Shown here one piece after another: positions 3,666 through 8,514 of a stretch of DNA of 8,514 bases. A program made the position numbers and the translations under genes. The DNA lies in contig CAMVIO010000075.1 of NCBI GenBank assembly GCA_947167555.1, positions 1 through 8,514 of the forward strand, in the 5' to 3' direction. Source of the stretch: an uncultured Selenomonadales bacterium (lineage in GTDB: Bacteria > Bacillota > Negativicutes > Selenomonadales > Selenomonadaceae). Positions within the stretch are counted from its first letter, which is position 1; every line of letters begins with the position of its first letter. The notes beneath the pieces were generated by a model. It worked only from the letters and a program-made list of their open reading frames with translations, made no database searches and had not been told where the DNA came from.

Positions 3666-5488
3666 TATCTTGAAAACTCCCGCTGCCGTTCTGCCTGTTC
3701 CTCCAGAAGTTCATCCTTCTGCAGCTCGCCCATGAGCCTTGAATCATTTTCCCCTGGCGTCGGAGAATGGTCGTTCGTGGCCACAAGCTGGGGCATGGGA
3801 TTCCTTGCATCTTCTTTGAGCATTTCAAAAATCATCGTTGCTATGACTTTTACGACGTGCAAAAGGATCTTTACCACAGGATTTGAAATGCTGTCTTGTA
3901 GTTTGCTATATGCCTTCTTGCACAGTTTTTCAAACTCCGATTGCTTCTCCTTTTGCTTGTCCTTCTCATCGTTCCAATCACTCACGGCTGCATTTACAAG
4001 CATATCGAGCGCAGAGCAGTTTTTCTTTGACGCCCGGACGCGTTCCTTCCACTGGTCTTTCTCCTTGTTCCCGAAAAGAAAATCAAAGAAGCCGTCCTTT
4101 GGCTTTTCCTTTCTCAATCGCTCATATTCGCGGTATGCTCCATCACGCTCTTTTTGTAACCTCTGAACCTTGTCATAGCTTTCCCGGATTCGTCTGTCTG
4201 CTTCCTCGATTTCCCGCGCCAATCTGCTCCCCTCCGGCGTGGCTCTGACCTGTTCTTCAGCACGCCGCCGAAGTTCTTTTTCCTGTCTCGTCTTTTCCTC
4301 TTCCAAAATTCTCTTTGCCTTCTGCTCTAATGCGTGAAGCTCTAACCGTTTCTCCAAGCTCGATTTATTGCTTCCAAGAATATCCCTGTACTGATCCATA
4401 AAGTCGCGCTCGATTTCCTCGGCGTGCTTTTCTGCCTCCGTCTTTGTCGGAATGCTCTCCTTGTTCTCGTCCGGCTTTCTCTGCTCCTCTTTCCGACGCT
4501 CGGCGTCCGCTTTTTCCTGACGTTCACGACGGCGTTTCTCCAACTCGTCAACCTCGCCGGAGCTGGCCATAGGTTGACGATCGACCGCTGCCGCTTCAGT
4601 CCGTTTTTTCTTCCACGCTTCAAAGGCTTTCTGCCTCTCGAATTTTTTCCATGCTTCTATTACTTCCTTTTCCTCCAGACTGACTTTTCTTGTCAACGTT
4701 GCCGCTTGATTCATCACTTGCACCTCCCGCGCTTCCATGTCCTTCAGGTCGTTGTCTCTTATCATTCGTTCTTCTTTATTTACAGCATCCCATTTCTGAT
4801 TCACTGCTTTTATCTCTCGGTTTATCTCGCACCTATCCGACACCTCGCCGCGTTTCTCCATTTCCCTCGCCGCAAATCCTTCGTGAATGGTCGGCAATTT
4901 TTCGATGCCTCGCGCCTCGTTGCTCCGATGGTCTATGCGTTCTTCGCTGCCGGCTTTTTGCAAGGCGTCGTTGGCCATTTCTTCCCACCGCACCCGCCAA
5001 CCTTCGAGCACTTCCTTTTTGTTCCAATCACGATTTTTCTTTCCCCATGTTCCATCGCTCTCAATCTCGCGCGTGGTCAGCATGATATGAGCGTGCGGGT
5101 TGCCGTCCTCTTTGTCATGAATCGCGACGTCGGCAATCATTCCTTCGTCGGTCATGCTGCGGGCGAAATTCCTGACAAGCTCCTCCTGCTCCTCCCGATC
5201 CAGCTCGACAGGAAGCGCAACATTCATTTCCCTCGCCGTCTGTGCGTCCTTCCGCTTTTCCTCTCTATCGACTTCATTCCACAAAGTTTCACGAACGCGC
5301 AGACGCGCCGGAGCGTGGGCAGGCAAAAAAATTTCCGTATAGACAACGCCGCCTTTTTGTTTGTAGTCGTGAATCAGTCCTTGCAGCTCGTCTTTTAATC
5401 GTGTCCCCGCACGATAAGCGGCGGCGGCAATGACAGAGCGACCTTTGCCGCGCGAAATGACTTGCGCGTTCAAATGGTAGATTGCCAT
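3665..5488 (-). CDS. mobA: MOBQ (MobA/MobL family) relaxase
   Basis: This 607-residue DNA relaxase nicks one strand at oriT and pilots it through a helper's type IV secretion channel. The start at 5486-5488 is chosen because GGAGG lies eight bases upstream and the protein then begins MAIYHL, as in the family. Tyr25 in AAAAYRAG matches the position of the catalytic Tyr25 of IncQ MobA. His124 in HDKEDGNPHAHIM (124-136) with His132 and His134 gives the metal-binding three-histidine motif. The relaxase domain covers about residues 1-200. A long highly charged coiled-coil region follows to about 480, then a C-terminal segment with FFDFLFG. There is no fused primase or helicase domain, unlike IncQ MobA, so this is a compact relaxase for a mobilisable, not self-transmissible, plasmid. 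It is transcribed from the divergent promoter near 5798 through a leader of about 300 bases that contains oriT. Confidence 0.93.
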   Translation of the reverse strand: MAIYHLNAQVISRGKGRSVIAAAAYRAGTRLKDELQGLIHDYKQKGGVVYTEIFLPAHAPARLRVRETLWNEVDREEKRKDAQTAREMNVALPVELDREEQEELVRNFARSMTDEGMIADVAIHDKEDGNPHAHIMLTTREIESDGTWGKKNRDWNKKEVLEGWRVRWEEMANDALQKAGSEERIDHRSNEARGIEKLPTIHEGFAAREMEKRGEVSDRCEINREIKAVNQKWDAVNKEERMIRDNDLKDMEAREVQVMNQAATLTRKVSLEEKEVIEAWKKFERQKAFEAWKKKRTEAAAVDRQPMASSGEVDELEKRRRERQEKADAERRKEEQRKPDENKESIPTKTEAEKHAEEIERDFMDQYRDILGSNKSSLEKRLELHALEQKAKRILEEEKTRQEKELRRRAEEQVRATPEGSRLAREIEEADRRIRESYDKVQRLQKERDGAYREYERLRKEKPKDGFFDFLFGNKEKDQWKERVRASKKNCSALDMLVNAAVSDWNDEKDKQKEKQSEFEKLCKKAYSKLQDSISNPVVKILLHVVKVIATMIFEMLKEDARNPMPQLVATNDHSPTPGENDSRLMGELQKDELLEEQAERQREFSR

Positions 5489-5530
5489 AGCTGCCGCCTC
5501 CTTTCGTTGCCCCGTCGCTCCGTTGCCCTG

Positions 5531-5588
5531 TTTCCGAGAATCGCGCCGGAGCGATTTTCGGAAATGCGACGCCGCTGTGTGGCGTCGC
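5531..5588. repeat. Two adjacent hairpins in the oriT/mob leader
   Basis: The first stem is 5531-5544 with 5551-5564 (14 bp, one G-T mismatch) around a 6-base loop. The second is 5566-5573 with 5581-5588 (8 bp, perfect) around 7 bases. They lie between the mob start and the nic-like site, and may serve in relaxosome assembly or control of mob translation. Confidence 0.7.
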
Positions 5589-5608
5589 TCCCCGTTCCCC
5601 CTCGGAGA

Positions 5609-5648
5609 GCGCACACATCGCAAAGCGATGTATAAGTGCGCCCTCCCT
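5609..5648 (+). other. oriT: Predicted oriT core: inverted repeat plus MOBQ-type nic sequence
   Basis: ACATCGC-AAA-GCGATGT (5615-5631) is a perfect 7-bp inverted repeat. It is followed directly by ATAAGTGCGCCCT (5632-5644), which matches the TAAGTGCGCCCT-like nick region I recall for IncQ/MOBQ origins. Hairpin followed by nic core is the IncQ arrangement, and it sits next to a MOBQ relaxase gene. GCGCAC (5609-5614) also pairs with GTGCGC (5636-5641) as an outer stem. The exact cleaved bond is not assigned. Confidence 0.75.
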
Positions 5649-5685
5649 CCCTGTCGGTCGGTCGGGATGTCGAGCGACAGGGAGG
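5646..5685. repeat. 11-bp inverted repeat beside the nic core
   Basis: CCTCCCTGTCG (5646-5656) and CGACAGGGAGG (5675-5685) are perfect reverse complements around an 18-base loop containing GTCG repeats. Directly abutting the nic core, it may be an accessory relaxosome binding site. Confidence 0.7.
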
Positions 5686-5691
5686 CCGTCA

Positions 5692-5739
5692 CCCCGTAAC
5701 CACGTTGCCCCGTAACCACGTTGCCCCGTCGCCACGTTT
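5692..5739. repeat. Three 16-bp tandem repeats
   Basis: CCCCGTAACCACGTTG occurs at 5692-5707 and 5708-5723 without change, and as CCCCGTCGCCACGTTT at 5724-5739. A related unit, CCCCGTCGCTCCGTTG, lies at 5510-5525 just before the mob ribosome binding site. They resemble iterons or relaxosome protein sites. Related repeat units on both sides of the oriT hairpins suggest they bracket that region. Confidence 0.8.
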
Positions 5740-5754
5740 CCTGATGGGATTGCA

Positions 5755-5774
5755 GAGTTGCAAATATGCAACTC
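5755..5774. repeat. 8-bp hairpin in the early mob leader
   Basis: GAGTTGCA-AATA-TGCAACTC is a perfect stem located just downstream of the predicted mob transcription start. It has no T-run, so an operator or 5' message-stabilising stem is more likely than a terminator. Confidence 0.55.
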
Positions 5775-5792
5775 AAGATTCCCACTGTGTTC

Positions 5793-5821
5793 ATCGTATC
5801 ACAGGTGTCATTTTTACTCAC
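5793..5821 (-). promoter_or_regulatory. Candidate mob promoter
   Basis: On the minus strand GTGAGT (5816-5821) and TACGAT (5793-5798) are 17 bases apart. The -35 is far from consensus, but the identical GTGAGT at the identical spacing occurs in the opposite promoter at 5922-5950. This argues for a shared activator or repressor. Confidence 0.45.
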
Positions 5822-5931
5822 GATTTTTTGACCTGGATAAAGTTTATCACGCCTTTGATTTTTAGTTAGCGTTGGAAATGCTAACTAAAAATGCCGCCTG
5901 TGTTATATTCAAAATAAAATCGTGAGTAAAA
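5812..5931. promoter_or_regulatory. Divergent control region with nested inverted repeats
   Basis: TTTTACTCACGATTTT (5812-5827) and AAAATCGTGAGTAAAA (5916-5931) are perfect 16-bp inverted copies that place the same word on the -35 of both divergent promoters. Between them is a second perfect 13-bp inverted repeat (5858-5870 with 5880-5892). A third, imperfect pair (5800-5815 with 5887-5902, two mismatches) overlaps it. The layout suggests dimeric proteins co-regulating mobilisation in both directions; one of the two ribbon-helix-helix proteins is a candidate. Confidence 0.65.
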
Positions 5932-5950
5932 TTTTGCACGGTCTTATAAT
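5922..5950 (+). promoter_or_regulatory. Promoter of the accessory operon
   Basis: A perfect TATAAT (5945-5950) lies 17 bases after GTGAGT (5922-5927), the word inside the 16-bp inverted repeat. The -10 is strong and the -35 poor. Transcription would start near 5957, 40 bases before the first gene. Confidence 0.6.
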
Positions 5951-5996
5951 GGATCCAGAAGATTTTTTCAGCGCAAAAATAAAGGGGGAAGTTGCT

Positions 5997-6242
5997 ATGA
6001 AGAAGGACGAGAAAGAAATCACACAGGGAGAACTTGACGTAATGCTTCAGAAGACACAGGACATGATTGCTGCAAAGGAAATCTCCATAAAGAAAATGGA
6101 GAAGACTTTGAAGCAAGAAAAAAATCGGCTTGCGATTCTCAAAGGCCGCGAAGGACGGTTGAAGCTGGAAGCAATGAAGAAGAAGTTCGGCGTCCAGTCT
6201 GACGATGAACTTATGCAGCGGATGGAGGCCGCTCTAAAATGA
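5997..6242 (+). CDS. Small coiled-coil protein, probable mobilisation accessory
   Basis: This is an 81-residue, highly charged protein beginning MKKDEKEITQGELDVM. The ATG at 5997 follows a GGGGGAAG purine run and is preferred over an upstream in-frame ATG at 5922, which precedes the predicted transcription start. The middle (about 15-60) is a continuous lysine/glutamate-rich helix of coiled-coil type, and NRLAILKGREGRL is its most distinctive stretch. No catalytic motif is visible. It is transcribed divergently from the relaxase gene, and its stop codon overlaps the next start in ATGA, so the two are translated together. Small coiled-coil proteins in this position often help the relaxase at oriT. 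That role is inferred. Confidence 0.78.
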   Translation: MKKDEKEITQGELDVMLQKTQDMIAAKEISIKKMEKTLKQEKNRLAILKGREGRLKLEAMKKKFGVQSDDELMQRMEAALK

Positions 6243-6634
6243 CAAGGACAGAAATGAATCAATGGGAGCGTGAACTAAAAAAGGATCAGAAAGAAAATAA
6301 GCGCATAGAAAAATTTCTGACAAAGGAAGAACAGAGAACCGCACGGGAGACTATTAAGGAGGCTCGCGAACGGCTAAGGCAACGCAAAGCAAGGACACAC
6401 CGCCTTATTCAGATTGGAGGCCTCGCCGAGGCAGGAATGAAAAAGACGGCCACGAAGGTTTTTGGTTTCCCGCTGACGTTTTCTGACTGGCCACAAAATT
6501 TCATAGATGAGGTTTTGATGACAGGATTCGATGCTGTCATGGAGTACGCCTTGACGGAAAAGAAAAAATCCATGTCGCCTGAAGATATTGCGTCCTTGAA
6601 AAACCTCTCCAAAAACAAAAGCCCCAGCGGTTAA
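6239..6634 (+). CDS. TraD/MobC-like mobilisation accessory protein
   Basis: This is a 131-residue protein whose ATG overlaps the preceding stop by four bases; a GGAGG ten bases upstream supports re-initiation. Residues 1-50 are a charged coiled coil. The segment RKARTHRLIQIGGLAEAG (about 49-66) matches the characteristic motif of the small TraD-like accessory proteins beside MOBQ relaxases, and is also close to the plasmid DUF3847 type. The rest (GFPLTFSDWPQNFIDEVL onward) is longer than the usual small TraD and I do not recognise it. It probably binds oriT DNA or the relaxase. It ends inside the loop of the terminator at 6617-6649. Confidence 0.72.
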   Translation: MTRTEMNQWERELKKDQKENKRIEKFLTKEEQRTARETIKEARERLRQRKARTHRLIQIGGLAEAGMKKTATKVFGFPLTFSDWPQNFIDEVLMTGFDAVMEYALTEKKKSMSPEDIASLKNLSKNKSPSG

Positions 6635-6649
6635 TCCGCCGGGGCTTTT
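6617..6649. terminator. Bidirectional terminator between convergent operons
   Basis: AAAAGCCCC (6617-6625) pairs with GGGGCTTTT (6641-6649), and GCGG with CCGC inside it. A/T ends on both sides give a T-run on each strand, as expected between the accessory operon and the convergent partition operon. The stop codon of the upstream gene lies in the loop. Confidence 0.88.
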
Positions 6650-6650
6650 A

Positions 6651-6920
6651 TCACTTCTGCATTGCTTTGAGTATATCAATATCGCGCCGATGCTGTTCTA
6701 TTTCCTTTTCTACCGATTCTATGAAAATCGCGGTCAACGATTGCTTCTTGATTGACGCCAACGCTTTCAAATCGGCAACCAAATCTTCATCCAAGGAGAA
6801 ATTCAATCGTACCTTCTTACTTTCTGTTCTTGGTCTGCCGGGTTTTCTTCCCAGCTCCTTGAGACTTTCCCCTTCCTTTTCCTTGTACATTTCGACGAGT
6901 GATTTTAATTTCTTGGCCAT
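6651..6920 (-). CDS. Ribbon-helix-helix partition protein (ParB-type partner)
   Basis: This 89-residue protein is encoded directly after parA. Residues 36-43 (KVRLNFSL) fit the DNA-contacting beta strand, and 44-72 fit the two helices of a ribbon-helix-helix dimer. A GRKPGRPR motif (24-31) before it is AT-hook-like and would suit the AT-rich module upstream of parA. In type Ib partition systems such a protein binds the centromere, stimulates the ParA ATPase and represses the operon. The start at 6918-6920 has AGGAAG in front of it and lies inside the parA frame, overlapping it by 104 bases. The C-terminal helix (70-89) is charged. Role is inferred from fold and operon position, which is the standard arrangement. 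Confidence 0.82.
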   Translation of the reverse strand: MAKKLKSLVEMYKEKEGESLKELGRKPGRPRTESKKVRLNFSLDEDLVADLKALASIKKQSLTAIFIESVEKEIEQHRRDIDILKAMQK

Positions 6921-7677
6921 TGTTCTTCTTCCTTTCTCCCGTTAGCTCCGTAATAAAATCTTCATAAGCGTCCGCGCCCGTGCTCTTGCTGTCATACGCA
7001 AAGATTGAGCTGCGGTCAAATTGCGCTTCTTTCAGTTTGGTATTGTCCGGGATCGTCGTGTTGAAAATTTTCGTTCCAATCGTTTTCGCTATGCTCTCCA
7101 AGTCAGGGACAGCAGTCTTGGCTATGTTCGTGTTCGCGCGGATGCGGTTCAGCAATACACCGGCAATCAAAAGTTTCCTGTTCTTCTTCCGGCTGGCGTG
7201 AATAGATACCGCCAATTTTCGCAAGGCGGTAACAGAAAAAGCGTCCGAGAGTGCCGGGATAATAACCTCGTCCACGGCCTCCAATGCTTGGATGGTGACC
7301 GGGCCAATATTCGGCGGGCAATCAATGACAATGTAATCATACACGGACGAGACGCTTTCAATAATTTTTGACAAAGAAACTTTCGTCGCGGACTTTCCAA
7401 AAAATGCAAGGCCACCGTCTGCCGGGATGATGTCATACCCTGCTTCCGTCCCTTGCGTCACGTCCTCGATTTTTTTCTTCTTCTCCATGACCGCCGAAAG
7501 CGCAAGTTCCCCTTCCTCCAGGTCGATGTTGGAGACAAAAGTGGAATCGCCTTGCGGATCGGCGTCAATCAATAAAACTTTCCGGCCACGTTGGACTAAA
7601 CCGGCTGCAAGTGCGAGCGCGGTTGTCGTCTTCCCGGTGCCACCTTTTTGACTGACTACGGCATACGCTTTTTTCAT
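6817..7677 (-). CDS. parA: ParA-type partition ATPase
   Basis: This 286-residue ATPase segregates the plasmid at division by ATP-dependent binding to nucleoid DNA. KGGTGKTT (11-18) is the deviant Walker A, LLIDADPQGDST (35-46) the A' motif, and YIVIDCPP (115-122) Walker B. The ATG at 7675-7677 is chosen because GGAGGTG lies just upstream. The in-frame ATG at 7698 falls within the -10 box and would not be transcribed as a start. The promoter is near consensus, and the leader is only about 13 bases. The last 34 residues or so, a basic tail with GKGRGKSQGAGKKTRQ, are encoded in a second frame over the start of the partner gene. That tail is not part of the conserved ParA fold and may be a dispensable read-on. 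Confidence 0.92.
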   Translation of the reverse strand: MKKAYAVVSQKGGTGKTTTALALAAGLVQRGRKVLLIDADPQGDSTFVSNIDLEEGELALSAVMEKKKKIEDVTQGTEAGYDIIPADGGLAFFGKSATKVSLSKIIESVSSVYDYIVIDCPPNIGPVTIQALEAVDEVIIPALSDAFSVTALRKLAVSIHASRKKNRKLLIAGVLLNRIRANTNIAKTAVPDLESIAKTIGTKIFNTTIPDNTKLKEAQFDRSSIFAYDSKSTGADAYEDFITELTGERKKNNGQEIKITRRNVQGKGRGKSQGAGKKTRQTKNRK

Positions 7678-7696
7678 CTTGTCCACCTCCACAAGC

Positions 7697-7725
7697 ATTA
7701 TACCGCAATATTTTTATTATGTAAA
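7697..7725 (-). promoter_or_regulatory. sigma70 promoter of the partition operon
   Basis: On the minus strand TTTACA (7720-7725) is followed after exactly 17 bases by TATAAT (7697-7702), the strongest promoter seen in the plasmid. Repression by the ribbon-helix-helix partner at the module 7755-7828 is expected but not shown. Confidence 0.85.
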
Positions 7726-7754
7726 TATTTAATTTTATTAACTTCGTTTTATTG

Positions 7755-7828
7755 TTTATTTATGTATAAATTATATAATAAATTCCTTTATTTTAGCTAT
7801 TTTTATATAATTATTATACATAAATAAT
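7755..7828. repeat. 74-bp AT-rich module, copy B (upstream of parA)
   Basis: TTTATTTATGTA (7755-7766), CCTTTATTTTAGC (7785-7797) and TACATAAATAAT (7817-7828) reproduce copy A at the same spacing and in the same orientation. The module sits about 30 bp upstream of the parA promoter. Centromeres of ParA plus ribbon-helix-helix systems commonly lie in this position, so this is the best parS candidate. The assignment rests on position and repeat structure only. Confidence 0.7.
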
Positions 7829-7866
7829 TATAAATTCTATTTTCTTTGTTTTGTTTTTTTGTGTAA

Positions 7867-8514
7867 TCAAAAAAGCCTCGTAATTCTCCTATATACTGCA
7901 TGGAAGCGGCCAAAATCTTTGTCAATGTGATGATGGCCAAAATACCATTCCGCACTTTTGACGCGCCGCGCCACTTCTTCAAGAAAGCGCGCTGTCGGAT
8001 CAGGAGCCGGAGAAAATTGAAACATTGGCGTCAGCAGGCTTGCGGGACAAGTATGCGAAAGCACAAAATCAACGGTATTGTCAGCTTTTTCGAGATTATC
8101 CATCGCCTCGCTGCACTCTGCCCATGAAATATCTTCCTGCGGCCACCAGCTCACCCCTATGCGCCTATATTCCTTGTCGGTCGATGTAGCACCGCCGCAG
8201 ACAAAAAAGGATCTCCCGTCGAGGTCGAAAATCTGGCCACGCATAAGATGTATGATGTTCTCGCTGATAAAATGCACCTTCCCGCCGTTCCATTCGGACA
8301 CTGGAAGCCTGTCAATCCAGTCAAAATTTTCATGGTTCCCGTCAAGCCAGAGAAGCGTAAACGGCTTTTGCTCCAGCCATTCCTTCCAATAGCGATATTC
8401 CTTGTCTTCTTTCCAAAGAAGGCCGAAGTCTCCAAGGACAATGACAAAATCCGCTCGTGTCAGGTTCGTTTGTTCCGGGAATTTTTTGGTATTCAATTTG
8501 TGTATGTCGATGGG
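7867..8514 (-). CDS. Metallophosphoesterase, calcineurin-like (continues into 1-85; 225 residues in all)
   Basis: Joined across the circular junction, the protein has 225 residues. The calcineurin-like metallophosphoesterase motifs appear in order: GDTH (6-9), GDFG (38-41), GNHE (69-72), SHTCP (163-167) and GHHH (203-206). These supply the Asp, His and Asn ligands for a two-metal centre, so an active cytoplasmic phosphomonoesterase or phosphodiesterase is expected. The substrate cannot be told from sequence; the family includes protein phosphatases, nucleotide phosphodiesterases and nucleases. There is no signal peptide or membrane segment. The gene stands alone as cargo between the partition operon and rep, and is bounded on both sides by copies of the same AT-rich module. 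Similar small phosphoesterases are common on phages and plasmids. The family call is firm; the role (regulation, defence or host interference) is unknown. Confidence 0.9.
   Translation of the reverse strand, partial: PIDIHKLNTKKFPEQTNLTRADFVIVLGDFGLLWKEDKEYRYWKEWLEQKPFTLLWLDGNHENFDWIDRLPVSEWNGGKVHFISENIIHLMRGQIFDLDGRSFFVCGGATSTDKEYRRIGVSWWPQEDISWAECSEAMDNLEKADNTVDFVLSHTCPASLLTPMFQFSPAPDPTARFLEEVARRVKSAEWYFGHHHIDKDFGRFHAVYRRITRLF
8460..8514. repeat. 55-bp terminal duplication (copy 2), circular junction
   Basis: This is an exact copy of bases 1-55 and lies inside the metallophosphoesterase gene. One of the two copies should be removed when the sequence is circularised. Every feature that touches 8460-8514 is the same DNA as 1-55. 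Confidence 0.93.

Noticed and set aside
5692..5739. Tandem repeats as a CRISPR array
   Set aside because: The units abut with no spacers and there are no cas genes.
5489..5821. N-terminal extension of the relaxase frame up to 5821
   Set aside because: The extra 111 residues are the translation of oriT hairpins and tandem repeats and have no ribosome site. The protein family begins MAIYHL, which has a good GGAGG in front.
7678..7698. Upstream ATG of parA at 7698
   Set aside because: It overlaps the -10 box TATAAT (7697-7702) and would lie before the transcription start. The next ATG has GGAGG and gives the usual ParA N-terminus.

Overview
The window reads as one complete small circular plasmid, linearised inside a gene. 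Bases 1-55 are repeated exactly at 8460-8514, so the circle is about 8,459 bp. Strong AGGAGG-type ribosome binding sites, sigma70-like promoters, a primase-type Rep and a MOBQ relaxase point to an anaerobic member of the Bacillota. Negativicutes (Selenomonas, Megasphaera or Dialister relatives) are my best guess, but this is inference from gene style only. I see no resistance gene, CRISPR array, tRNA, rRNA or transposase.

Layout. A metallophosphoesterase gene crosses the junction (minus strand, 85 to 1, then 8514 to 7867). It is bounded on both sides by very AT-rich DNA carrying two copies of a 74-bp module (144-217 and 7755-7828). Next comes rep (248-1717, minus) with a repeat-bearing upstream region. 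From 2108 to 3131 lies a compact block of very small genes and RNAs: a 27-residue hydrophobic peptide on the plus strand, a 29-residue hydrophobic peptide on the minus strand, a divergent small RNA, a 138-residue orphan protein, and a second divergent small RNA. A ribbon-helix-helix protein (3130-3480) and three hairpins (3568-3665) precede the MOBQ relaxase gene (3665-5488, minus).

The relaxase leader (5489-5790) holds a cluster of hairpins, 16-bp tandem repeats and a MOBQ-type nic core, so it is the probable oriT. A symmetric divergent promoter region (5793-5950) drives mob leftward and a two-gene accessory operon (5997-6634) rightward. A bidirectional terminator separates that operon from the convergent parA/ribbon-helix-helix partition operon (7677 to 6651, minus).

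How it fits together: Rep copies the plasmid, ParA with its small DNA-binding partner segregates it, and the relaxase with its accessory proteins mobilises it with a helper's transfer machinery. The most striking content is a probable type I toxin-antitoxin pair at about 2193-2554. The 5' end of a small RNA with promoter and terminator signals can pair over 17 consecutive positions with the start-codon region of the divergently transcribed 29-residue membrane peptide. The peptide's Shine-Dalgarno sequence also has an upstream anti-Shine-Dalgarno in its own leader. This would be an addiction module of the ShoB/OhsC or Zor/Orz layout.
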